DNA from: an uncultured Alphaproteobacteria bacterium | GTDB lineage: Bacteria; Pseudomonadota; Alphaproteobacteria; HIMB59 | Reading direction: 5' to 3' | Assembly: GCA_902599045.1 (NCBI GenBank) | Contig: CACKEA010000001.1 | Location: forward strand, 124,001 to 188,000 | Length of the DNA: 64,000 nt | Part shown: positions 1 through 7,879 of the stretch, one piece after another | How positions within the stretch are numbered: position 1 is the stretch's first letter | Layout of the letters: the number at the start of each line of letters is the position of its first letter | Translations under genes and position numbers: made by a program | Notes under the pieces: generated by a model | The model's database searches: none | Seen by the model: the letters and a program-made list of their open reading frames with translations, nothing else | What the model was told of the DNA's origin: nothing

Positions 1-649
1 TAAAGTTTAACCAGGGGGATTTATCATAAACTTTACCTTTTCCCTCAGATGTTAAATATGCCCTAGATATTTTTGGATAAGTTACTTTTATTTCATTTAA
101 AATTCTCCAATCAAATGATGAGAAAATGATTTTATCATTTAATTCAAATTTATTTACATTCTTCATAATTAATCTAACCATTTCATCAGGATTGGGTGTT
201 AAGTATTTTTCAATTGGGGTCGATTTAATTTCTAAGTTTATCACCAGATTGTCTGATAAATTTTTTGAAGTTAATTCAAGAAGTTCAGACAATTTAGGTA
301 TTTCTTGTGCAGGTAAGTTTTTTTGGTTATCAAATTTTCTTCCATATTTCGATTTTTTATTAATGGATCCAATAGTAAATTTGGATAATTGTTCATAAGT
401 TAAATCGTATATTTTGACGTCATCATTTGTTATCCAATTTCCCTCACTGTCTTTTGTGAGAGCTGGGTTTAGCCTAAAGTCATGATTAATAACCGGGACA
501 AGGTCTTTAGTTAGCAAAATGTCAGTTTCATAAGCATTAATATCATTTTCAAATAAATACTTAAAACTCTTTAATGTATTTTCAGGAAGATCTCCCTTTG
601 TTCCTCTGTGTCCATAAATCTTAATGTGTTCAGGTTTAGATAAGATCAA
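1..649 (-). CDS. Glycerophosphodiester phosphodiesterase (GDPD family), 3' end cut by window
   Basis: Reading the minus strand from a TTG at 649 gives about 216 residues with the GDPD active-site pattern: GHRG near residue 12, then PENT, an ETD motif and NHD. GDPD enzymes hydrolyse glycerophosphodiesters to glycerol-3-phosphate and an alcohol, mainly for phospholipid and phosphorus salvage. No ATG lies in frame upstream before a stop, so TTG is the best start. The frame is open to base 1, so the C-terminus lies outside the window. The family is clear from the motifs; the exact substrate is not. Confidence 0.85.
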   Translation of the reverse strand, partial: MILSKPEHIKIYGHRGTKGDLPENTLKSFKYLFENDINAYETDILLTKDLVPVINHDFRLNPALTKDSEGNWITNDDVKIYDLTYEQLSKFTIGSINKKSKYGRKFDNQKNLPAQEIPKLSELLELTSKNLSDNLVINLEIKSTPIEKYLTPNPDEMVRLIMKNVNKFELNDKIIFSSFDWRILNEIKVTYPKISRAYLTSEGKGKVYDKSPWLNF

Positions 650-698
650 ATTATGTCCATTTATTTAGATAACTTTTTCTTTAATTAAATTAAAATAA

Positions 699-1349
699 TT
701 ATTTTAAAATAGATATATCCAATTTATTTAATTTTAATTTACAAGACTCAAAAATTTCATCACTATGATAAATACCTGGAAATGCAATACATTGTATGCC
801 AGCATTAATAGCTGATTTTGCACTTTCTTCAGAGTCTTCAATTGCTAAACAATCTTTTTTTTCTAAATTCATAATCTCTAAGGCTTTAAAATAAATATCT
901 GGATTTGGTTTAGGCTTAGATACTAAATTTTTATTCCCTATGAAGCTAAAATCTTCTTTATTTATTTGACCATCTAGTGCTTTAAATATCGCAGTAATAT
1001 TTTTCTTTGAGGTAGATGATACTAGTCCAATTTTAATATTATTTTTCTTTGCATATTTAAAAATTTTTAAAACACCTTTTCTGGCACTAATACTATTTGA
1101 GATAACAATTTCATTAAAAATATCTGTTTTATTTTTCCATATCTTTTTTGCGTTGACGTTTTCACCATTTTGTCTTGCAAAATCCTCAATTCTTCTTATC
1201 CCCCCAGATTTTTTTAGCAATTCACTATAAGTCTTTCTACTCCAATACCAGTTTAACCTTTCCCTTTTAAATGCATGATTAAAAGATTTTCGTTGGATGT
1301 CAGACGTTTCTATTAATGTCCCTATAGACCCAAATAAGACTGCTTTCAT
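699..1349 (-). CDS. HAD-superfamily protein with degenerate motif I
   Basis: A 216-residue protein with the CbbY/phosphoglycolate phosphatase-like layout: helical cap after motif I, a serine/threonine motif II (GLVSST, about residue 112), a motif III lysine (SKPKPNPD) and the acidic motif IV (AIEDSEES). Motif I reads FGSIGTL at residues 6-12 where active HADs have FDxDGTL, so both the nucleophilic and the acid/base aspartate are absent. From memory, similar FGSIGTL proteins occur in other alphaproteobacteria, so this may be a conserved pseudo-phosphatase rather than decay. It is divergent from mnmE, with only 40 bases between them. The function is unknown. Confidence 0.7.
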   Translation of the reverse strand: MKAVLFGSIGTLIETSDIQRKSFNHAFKRERLNWYWSRKTYSELLKKSGGIRRIEDFARQNGENVNAKKIWKNKTDIFNEIVISNSISARKGVLKIFKYAKKNNIKIGLVSSTSKKNITAIFKALDGQINKEDFSFIGNKNLVSKPKPNPDIYFKALEIMNLEKKDCLAIEDSEESAKSAINAGIQCIAFPGIYHSDEIFESCKLKLNKLDISILK

Positions 1350-1389
1350 GGCTAGACTAGCATAATTATAAATTTATAATGTAAAAGCT

Positions 1390-2715
1390 TTGTTTAATAC
1401 AGGAACAATTTATTCAAATTTTACACCATTGGTTAAATCGCCTGTTATAGGTTATAGAATATCGGGAGAGGATGTTTTACTAGTATTAAAGAAACTTACT
1501 AAAAGAAATTTTTCTAAAGATCATTCAATAATGAAATTAGTGGAACTTCATAATATAGATGGAACAATTTTAGACAAATGTAATGTTGTATATTTTAAAT
1601 CACCTAACTCATTCACAGGAGAGGATGTTTGCGAAATATTTATTCATGGTTCGCCCCTTATAGCCAGTCAGCTTGAGCAATTATTTAAAGACCTCAATAT
1701 ACCTGGATTAAGATTGGCTCAAAGAGGGGAGTTTTCTCTCCGCTCTGTTTTAAATAACAAATATTCCCTTAAACAGGCCAAAGCAATCAATTTAATTATA
1801 AATAATGAGTCTTTTTCCTCATTAGAATATGATAAAAAAATCCTATTTGAAGGCGACTCAGTTAGTGGTCTTGACCCTCTTAGAGAAGATATTGTAAATT
1901 TGTTTTCTGAAATCACTGCATCTATCGATTTTGTTGATGATGAAGTGTTTAATTTTAAAAAAATAATAAAAAAATCAAGGAATTTTTTTAACAATTGTAA
2001 TAAATTATTACTTAAAAATAGAACAAAAATAGAACAAAAAAATATTTGCAGAGTAATGATAATAGGACCGGTCAATGTTGGTAAATCAACCCTTTTTAAT
2101 AAAATTATCGATAAAAACAGAGCTATCGTTACTGAAATTAAGGGCACTACCAGAGATATTCTGTCAAACCAAATAATAGTCGATGGCAAAAAGTTTGAAA
2201 TATTCGATACAGCTGGTCAAAGATCTAAGCAAGGAAGGATAGAAAAATTTGGTTATAAAAAAGCACAAAAATTGTCAAAAGAAATTGATCATTTTTTTAT
2301 TTTAAAAGATAAAAAGACCAAAAATACTGATTTAAATCAATTATTTAAAGATTTTGATATTAACAAGAACTTTACACTAATAGAGACTAAATCAGATCAA
2401 TTTAGCTATAATACTAAAAATATAAAAATTAATCATAATCTAAATAGAGAAGATCTGATCAAAAGAATTAAGCTACCTCGTATTTATAACAAATATATAG
2501 ATCATAGAAATCATAAACTTGAATTTAACTCCAATGAGATAGAATTTTTAGAAAAAATATTAGAATACGAGAGAGATATTCTTAATGAAAAAGACATATT
2601 AATCATTGCTCAATTAATGAGAAATATATTAGATGATTTTTCATACGAATTTGGTTATATTAATAATGAAGATGTTTATGATAGAGTCTTTAGCAATTTT
2701 TGCATAGGAAAGTAG
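1390..2715 (+). CDS. mnmE: tRNA modification GTPase MnmE
   Basis: MnmE with MnmG makes the 5-carboxymethylaminomethyl (or taurine/glycine-derived) modification at wobble uridine 34. The 441 residues show the N-terminal folate-binding domain, a G domain with P-loop GPVNVGKST (226-234), GTTRD (252-256) and DTAGQ (273-277), and the C-terminal FCIGK with the invariant cysteine. The length matches the family (about 450). The start is TTG at 1390; a stop lies just upstream in frame at 1369 and no ATG is available. It is the first gene of the mnmE-mnmG-rsmG-parA-parB run, and one base separates its stop from the mnmG start. Confidence 0.96.
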   Translation: MFNTGTIYSNFTPLVKSPVIGYRISGEDVLLVLKKLTKRNFSKDHSIMKLVELHNIDGTILDKCNVVYFKSPNSFTGEDVCEIFIHGSPLIASQLEQLFKDLNIPGLRLAQRGEFSLRSVLNNKYSLKQAKAINLIINNESFSSLEYDKKILFEGDSVSGLDPLREDIVNLFSEITASIDFVDDEVFNFKKIIKKSRNFFNNCNKLLLKNRTKIEQKNICRVMIIGPVNVGKSTLFNKIIDKNRAIVTEIKGTTRDILSNQIIVDGKKFEIFDTAGQRSKQGRIEKFGYKKAQKLSKEIDHFFILKDKKTKNTDLNQLFKDFDINKNFTLIETKSDQFSYNTKNIKINHNLNREDLIKRIKLPRIYNKYIDHRNHKLEFNSNEIEFLEKILEYERDILNEKDILIIAQLMRNILDDFSYEFGYINNEDVYDRVFSNFCIGK

Positions 2716-2716
2716 A

Positions 2717-4573
2717 TTGTTTCACGTGGAACATTATGATGTAATAGTAATAGGTGCTGGACATGCTGGCTTAGAGGCTGCCAACGTATGTGAAAAATAT
2801 AGTTTAAAAACAGCTTTAATTACGAAAAATAAATCAGATTTGGGCAAACTATCATGTAATCCTAGTATTGGTGGGGTCGGAAAAACTCATATAGCCAGTG
2901 AGGTTGATATTTTAGGTGGGGTTATTTGTAGAATAGGAGATAAATCAGCAATTCATTATAGAGTATTAAATCTATCAAAAGGACCTGCTGTATGGGGCGT
3001 CAGAGCACAGATTGATAGAGATCTCTATGCTAAAAACATGCAAAAATACATCAAATCATCTAAAATTGAACTTATTGAAGATGAAGCAATAAATATTTTA
3101 CAAAAAAACAACAAGATTATTGGGGTTGATTGCATTAATGCAGGTAAAATCAAATCAAAAGTTGTTATTCTTACAACTGGAACCTTTCTAAATGGTAAGA
3201 TTTATTTTGGAAATGAGGTAAAAGAGGCAGGAAGAATAGGAAATAGCTCTGCCAAAGAGCTTGCAAAGTTTATCAATAAAAATTTTAAGACAATGAGACT
3301 TAAAACTGGTACTCCCCCTAGAATTTATACTCAATCCATCGATTATGATATTCTTGATCCCCAGCTATCTGAAAATAATGGAATTTTTTTATCTTATTTT
3401 ACAAAACAAAATACGAACAAAAATATTAATTGTTATATCACTAAGACAAATAATAAGACACATAAAATAATCAGAGATAATCTTGATAAATCTGCAATGT
3501 ACTCTGGTATTATCAAGTCCCAAGGAGTTCGCTATTGTCCATCGATAGAAGATAAAGTAACAAAATTTGGTGATAGAAACGGCCACAATATTTTTTTGGA
3601 ACCAGAGGGTCTTAATTCTGATCTTGTTTACCCAAACGGTATATCAAATTCGCTAGATAAGAAAATTCAATTAAAATTTCTAAGATCTATTAAAGGTTTG
3701 GAAAAATGTGAAGTAGATCAATTTGGATATGCCGTTGAATATGACTCAGTAGATCCTAGAGAATTAAAAAATAATTTTGAGACAAAAAAAATAGAAAACT
3801 TTTTTTTAGCAGGCCAAATTAATGGAACTACTGGGTATGAAGAAGCAGCAGGTCAGGGTATATATGCAGGAATCCAAACTGTTGTAAAAATAAAAAAAGT
3901 AAAATTCGATAATAAAGTTTTTGAAAGAGATAACAGCTATATTGGAGTTTTAGTTGATGATCTCACAAAGCTTGGAGTAACAGAACCATACCGTATGTTT
4001 ACATCAAGAGCAGAAAATAGATTGAAACTAAGAACAGATAATTCTTATGAAAGATTTGCTACAAACATTAATACAAAAATATTTAATAAAACTGATTACA
4101 ATCTAATTAATAAAAATATAGATAATGAAAAAAAAATAATAAAAATACTAGAGTCCTTAAAATATTCACCTAATGATTTGATGAAGAAGAAAATCAAAGT
4201 AAAAAAAGATGGTAAAATTAGAAATGGTTTTGAAGTATTAAAATTTTTAGACCCCACGACAAATAATTTTAAGAAATTTTTTAACATTACTATAAACCAA
4301 AAATTACTCACTAAAATGTATTTTGACTCAAAGTACGAAGTCTTTTATGAGCGTGAAAGGAAATCTTATGTTCAGTTAAATAAAAATAAAAATATGAATT
4401 TAACTAATATTGATTTCAATAAAATACCTTCTTTATCTCGAGAGATACTAGAAAAATTAAATAAATATAAGCCAGTAAATCTAAATGACGCAGGAAAAAT
4501 ATCTGGTATTACACCAAGCGCTCTTTTCCAAATAATAAAACATAAGAAAATAAAAGGTACTAAAGTTGCTTAA
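2717..4573 (+). CDS. mnmG: tRNA uridine 5-carboxymethylaminomethyl modification enzyme MnmG (GidA)
   Basis: FAD-binding partner of MnmE in wobble-uridine modification. The 618-residue protein starts MFHVEHYDVIVIG, with the dinucleotide-binding GAGHAG at 13-18, the conserved CNPSIGG block and the GTGYEEA block, and it has the full family length. The start codon is TTG, and the first six codons coincide with a parS site (2718-2733), which explains the FHVE residues shared by many GidA proteins. It overlaps rsmG by 8 bases, consistent with translational coupling. Confidence 0.97.
   Translation: MFHVEHYDVIVIGAGHAGLEAANVCEKYSLKTALITKNKSDLGKLSCNPSIGGVGKTHIASEVDILGGVICRIGDKSAIHYRVLNLSKGPAVWGVRAQIDRDLYAKNMQKYIKSSKIELIEDEAINILQKNNKIIGVDCINAGKIKSKVVILTTGTFLNGKIYFGNEVKEAGRIGNSSAKELAKFINKNFKTMRLKTGTPPRIYTQSIDYDILDPQLSENNGIFLSYFTKQNTNKNINCYITKTNNKTHKIIRDNLDKSAMYSGIIKSQGVRYCPSIEDKVTKFGDRNGHNIFLEPEGLNSDLVYPNGISNSLDKKIQLKFLRSIKGLEKCEVDQFGYAVEYDSVDPRELKNNFETKKIENFFLAGQINGTTGYEEAAGQGIYAGIQTVVKIKKVKFDNKVFERDNSYIGVLVDDLTKLGVTEPYRMFTSRAENRLKLRTDNSYERFATNINTKIFNKTDYNLINKNIDNEKKIIKILESLKYSPNDLMKKKIKVKKDGKIRNGFEVLKFLDPTTNNFKKFFNITINQKLLTKMYFDSKYEVFYERERKSYVQLNKNKNMNLTNIDFNKIPSLSREILEKLNKYKPVNLNDAGKISGITPSALFQIIKHKKIKGTKVA
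2718..2733 (-). promoter_or_regulatory. parS: parS centromere site inside the mnmG start
   Basis: TGTTTCACGTGGAACA, read on the opposite strand, is TGTTCCACGTGAAACA. That is the canonical bacterial parS 16-mer bound by ParB. It overlaps the TTG start and first codons of mnmG and lies about 3.2 kb from parB. I found no second copy in this window by eye. The site would load ParB clamps for chromosome segregation and implies the replication origin is not far away. Confidence 0.92.
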
Positions 4574-5171
4574 TTCCAACTTAGAAAAGTTTTGTAATGA
4601 AAATTTTAAAAATAGTAAATTAATTTTACAAAAATTATATGAATATAAGAAGATGGTCATTGACGAAAATGAAAAAATGAATTTAATTGGTAAAAGTACA
4701 ATTGATGATTTTGATCAAAGACACTTACTTGATTGCATACAAATAATTAAATATTTGCCACACAACGCAAAAACCCACATGGATATTGGCTCAGGTGCTG
4801 GACTTCCAGGGATTGTTCTTTCAATTATAGGATACAAAAACCTTCATTTAGTTGAAAAATCACCAAAAAAATCGATTTTCTTAGAAAACTGCAAATCACG
4901 ACTTGGACTTGAATATATTATTCACAACAAATCTATTACTGATTTAAAAGACCTTAACATTGATTATATTACAGCACGTGCGTTTGCACCAATTGAGAAA
5001 ATAATCTCGTTAACAAAAAAAATTATTTATAAACATACAAAGTTTATTTTACTAAAAGGTAAGTCCTATTTATCTGAATTACAACTTATCAATCAAAATA
5101 AATACTTTTGGGAAGCACACCCTAGTATCACATCTGATGTATCTAAAATTATAGTAGTAGGTTCTAAATGA
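4566..5171 (+). CDS. rsmG: 16S rRNA (guanine527-N7)-methyltransferase RsmG (GidB)
   Basis: AdoMet-dependent methyltransferase acting on G527 of 16S rRNA. The 201-residue protein carries the family block MNLIGKST...RHLLDC and the AdoMet loop DIGSGAGLPG at 73-82. The start is TTG at 4566, overlapping the mnmG stop by 8 bases; the parA ATG overlaps its stop as ATGA. It sits at the position expected in the gid-par operon. Loss of this enzyme gives low-level streptomycin resistance in other bacteria. Confidence 0.95.
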   Translation: MLNSNLEKFCNENFKNSKLILQKLYEYKKMVIDENEKMNLIGKSTIDDFDQRHLLDCIQIIKYLPHNAKTHMDIGSGAGLPGIVLSIIGYKNLHLVEKSPKKSIFLENCKSRLGLEYIIHNKSITDLKDLNIDYITARAFAPIEKIISLTKKIIYKHTKFILLKGKSYLSELQLINQNKYFWEAHPSITSDVSKIIVVGSK

Positions 5172-5932
5172 TAATTACAATTGCAAATCAAAAAGGAGGT
5201 GTTGGAAAAACAACAACTGTTGTTAACCTTGCAACAGCATTAGCCTCAATAGACAAGAAAGTTTTAATTATTGATATGGACCCACAATACAATTCTTCAA
5301 TGTCATTTAATGCTTATGACTCTAAATTATCTATTTATAGAGTTTTTAGCAATGAGGTAAATATTAGGGATGCAATACAAAAATCCCAAATTCCTCATTT
5401 AGATGTTATCTCCGCATGTGAGGATCTTGCTGCTGCAGAATATGAATTGGCTGACGATGACAACAGAAATCTTCTTTTAAAAAATTACATATCAGAGATA
5501 AAAGATAATTACGAATATATTTTCATTGATACTCCTCCAACGCTTGGATTATTAACAGTAAGTTCTTTAACAGCAAGTGATGAGGTTTTAATTCCAGTGC
5601 AATGTGAATTTTTTGCTTTAGAGGGATTATCTAAATTAATTAAAACAATTGAGTTAGTAAAAACTAATTTAAACATTAATTTGAAACTCAATGGAATAAT
5701 TTTAACCATGTATGATAGAAGAAACTCCTTATCACCATTGATTGAAAAAGAAGCAAGAGAATATTTCGATACAAATGTTTATAAATTCAATATTCCCCGA
5801 AACGTTACTTTATCCGAGGCACCGAGTCATGGCCTTCCTGCGATTATATATGATCTAAAATGTAACGGTTCACAAGCTTATATAGCATTAGCAAAAGAAT
5901 TCTTAGAGAGGAGCAACTTAAATGGCAGTTAA
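5168..5932 (+). CDS. parA: Chromosome partitioning ATPase ParA (Soj)
   Basis: ParA forms dynamic ATP-bound dimers on the nucleoid that pull ParB-parS complexes apart. The 254-residue protein has the deviant Walker A KGGVGKTT at 9-16, the IDMDPQ switch (34-39) and the FIDTPP Walker B. The length is typical for the short chromosomal Soj type without an N-terminal helix-turn-helix. ATGA overlaps the rsmG stop, and parB starts 11 bases before the parA stop, so the three genes are tightly coupled. Confidence 0.96.
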   Translation: MIITIANQKGGVGKTTTVVNLATALASIDKKVLIIDMDPQYNSSMSFNAYDSKLSIYRVFSNEVNIRDAIQKSQIPHLDVISACEDLAAAEYELADDDNRNLLLKNYISEIKDNYEYIFIDTPPTLGLLTVSSLTASDEVLIPVQCEFFALEGLSKLIKTIELVKTNLNINLKLNGIILTMYDRRNSLSPLIEKEAREYFDTNVYKFNIPRNVTLSEAPSHGLPAIIYDLKCNGSQAYIALAKEFLERSNLNGS

Positions 5933-6752
5933 TAAAAAATTAGGAAAGGGTTTATCATCTTTGTTGGGTAATAAAGAAATAATTCAAAAAATAACCCCAG
6001 ATAATAAAGGTCTTTTACTAATTCCAATTGAAAAGATTTTTAGAGATGAAACCCAGCCAAGAAAAGAATTCGATAAGAAAAAAATAAGTGAATTATCTTT
6101 GTCAATTAAGAAAAACGGTTTAATTCAGCCATTAATAGTTACAAAAAAAGAAATTGATACCTACACTTTAGTTGCCGGAGAAAGAAGATGGAGAGCTGCA
6201 CAGATTATAGATTTAAAGGTTTTACCATCACTACTTTTACCAGATGACCTTGACAAAGATGAAATATCTCTTATTGAAAATATCCAAAGGGAAGATTTGA
6301 AGATATCTGAAGAGGCAATGGCCTATCAGAGATTAATAAATAAAAATGATTATACACACGAAAAGCTTGCTAACATCGTTGGTAAAAGTAGATCACACAT
6401 ATCAAATTTATTACGTATTTTAAATCTTCACGAGTATTTCTTTGATTTGCTTAATAAAGGTAATATTTCGATGGGTCATGCAAGAGCTCTGATTGGGAAA
6501 ACACCTGACGACTTCGATGAAAATACATTAAATAAAATTATTAAAGGTAAATTTTCAGTGAGAGATCTTGAAAAAAATAAAACAAAAAAAAATACAACTG
6601 AACCAAATCTCTTACATGAGGAGAAAAATTTAAGTGATACAATTGGTTTTAAATCAAAAATAACTTATAGTTCAAAAGGGAAAGGAAATATAAAAATTTT
6701 TTATGAAAATTTAGAACAGTATAATTTTTTGATTAATAAGTTAAAAAATTAA
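5922..6752 (+). CDS. parB: Chromosome partitioning protein ParB (Spo0J)
   Basis: ParB is a CTP-dependent clamp that loads at parS and stimulates ParA. The 276-residue protein shows the N-terminal LGKGLSSLLG segment that contacts ParA, the CTP-binding region with GERRWRAA (86-93), ENIQREDL, and the helix-turn-helix (about 146-170, KLANIVGKSRSHISNLL) that reads parS. A short C-terminal dimerisation domain follows. Its 3' end overlaps the convergent gene at 6733 by 20 bases. Its likely site is the parS in mnmG. Confidence 0.96.
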   Translation: MAVNKKLGKGLSSLLGNKEIIQKITPDNKGLLLIPIEKIFRDETQPRKEFDKKKISELSLSIKKNGLIQPLIVTKKEIDTYTLVAGERRWRAAQIIDLKVLPSLLLPDDLDKDEISLIENIQREDLKISEEAMAYQRLINKNDYTHEKLANIVGKSRSHISNLLRILNLHEYFFDLLNKGNISMGHARALIGKTPDDFDENTLNKIIKGKFSVRDLEKNKTKKNTTEPNLLHEEKNLSDTIGFKSKITYSSKGKGNIKIFYENLEQYNFLINKLKN

Positions 6753-7359
6753 ACTTTTTATATTTTATCTCTTTTTTTAAATTCTCGTAAATAGATTTGA
6801 TATTTCTATTATTCCTCTTTAAATCAAAAAGTTCTTTTCTGAGATTTGATATAAAATTAATTTTTTCACTTATTTCTGTATCTTTTATATAGCCATTACT
6901 ATTTATGAGATATTTAGATATTTCAGAAAAAGCCAGGTGAGGATTAGAAATACAAAATTCAATTAAATTTAAATCATCAATTTTATGCTCATTTCTGATA
7001 TAATTTTTTATATCATTATGATATTCGTATCCATTGATAGACAAGGTACGATTAGTAAATTGTTTAAAAGTCTTATAGTCTGATAGAACTATTATTTTAT
7101 CATTTATCTCTAACATTTTTGTGACATGATTTTTGTTGTTTGAGAAAAGAAGCATGATTTCTTTATCTAAAAATAAACTCTGACTTTCTATGATTTCTAA
7201 ATTTGAATTTTTTACTACTCTAATCTTTGCAACCTCACAAAAATTAGTAATTAGATTATTATAAAATAATCCTATGTTATCTGATACTTGGTTAATAATC
7301 ATTTTGCTTTCATTTTCATTAATAATAAAGTTTTTTATTTTACTGATGTTATTCATCAC
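6733..7359 (-). CDS. Uncharacterised protein, possible short DNA polymerase III delta subunit (HolA)
   Basis: This 208-residue, lysine- and asparagine-rich protein has no motif I recognise with certainty. Its position, between the lptE-like/leuS genes and parB, is where alphaproteobacteria usually encode HolA, and the helical middle and C-terminal part is compatible with a HolA collar. It is much shorter than usual delta subunits (about 340), and no clear AAA+ features are visible. It overlaps parB tail-to-tail by 20 bases and the upstream lipoprotein gene by 11 bases. The HolA call rests mainly on synteny. Confidence 0.45.
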   Translation of the reverse strand: MMNNISKIKNFIINENESKMIINQVSDNIGLFYNNLITNFCEVAKIRVVKNSNLEIIESQSLFLDKEIMLLFSNNKNHVTKMLEINDKIIVLSDYKTFKQFTNRTLSINGYEYHNDIKNYIRNEHKIDDLNLIEFCISNPHLAFSEISKYLINSNGYIKDTEISEKINFISNLRKELFDLKRNNRNIKSIYENLKKEIKYKKFNFLTY

Positions 7360-7879
7360 GCAATTTCTTAATCTGATTTTTAAGTAGGCTTGATTTAGAA
7401 CATCGATTTTCTTTGGTATCCAAACTATTAATAAAATATTTTACGAGACTATCCGTATTTTCATTTTTTATTTTTTCAAAAGCACTTTTATTGCTCATAT
7501 ACTTACTACTATCTGCAAATAAGTAAAATTGAGAAATATTTTTATTAAATTTATAAATAGAACATTCGCTCTTGTTGTCAGTGATATCTATACTTAATTC
7601 GCTATTTATTCTTGTTCTATCAGAAGTATTATCAATATTCGTTATATAAATATTCGATGCATGATTTATTGAGGGCTTAATTTCAAAATTTGATTTTTCA
7701 TCATATAAATCATAATTCAATAAGTAATTTTTTAATAAATTCTTTAATATAAGACCGTCATATTCTCCACTTACATAGCCTATAGAATATTTTATATCAT
7801 TACTATTAGTTCTATCTTTGGCGCATGAAAGAATAAAAAAGCTAATTAATAAGAATATTAATAATCTTATCTTGAACAT
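7349..7879 (-). CDS. lptE: Putative LPS-assembly lipoprotein LptE
   Basis: The 176-residue protein begins with a hydrophobic lipoprotein signal peptide ending in a lipobox with cysteine at residue 19 (FILSCAK). The mature part is polar and rich in beta-prone segments. LptE plugs the LptD barrel that inserts lipopolysaccharide into the outer membrane, and in alphaproteobacteria its gene follows leuS, as here. The start lies within the leuS 3' end (38-base overlap). Sequence similarity is too weak to prove the name by eye; the lipobox and synteny are the support. Confidence 0.6.
   Translation of the reverse strand: MFKIRLLIFLLISFFILSCAKDRTNSNDIKYSIGYVSGEYDGLILKNLLKNYLLNYDLYDEKSNFEIKPSINHASNIYITNIDNTSDRTRINSELSIDITDNKSECSIYKFNKNISQFYLFADSSKYMSNKSAFEKIKNENTDSLVKYFINSLDTKENRCSKSSLLKNQIKKLRDE

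Noticed and set aside
1719-2189. Antisense open frame inside mnmE
   Set aside because: It lies entirely opposite conserved MnmE motifs and has no supporting signal.
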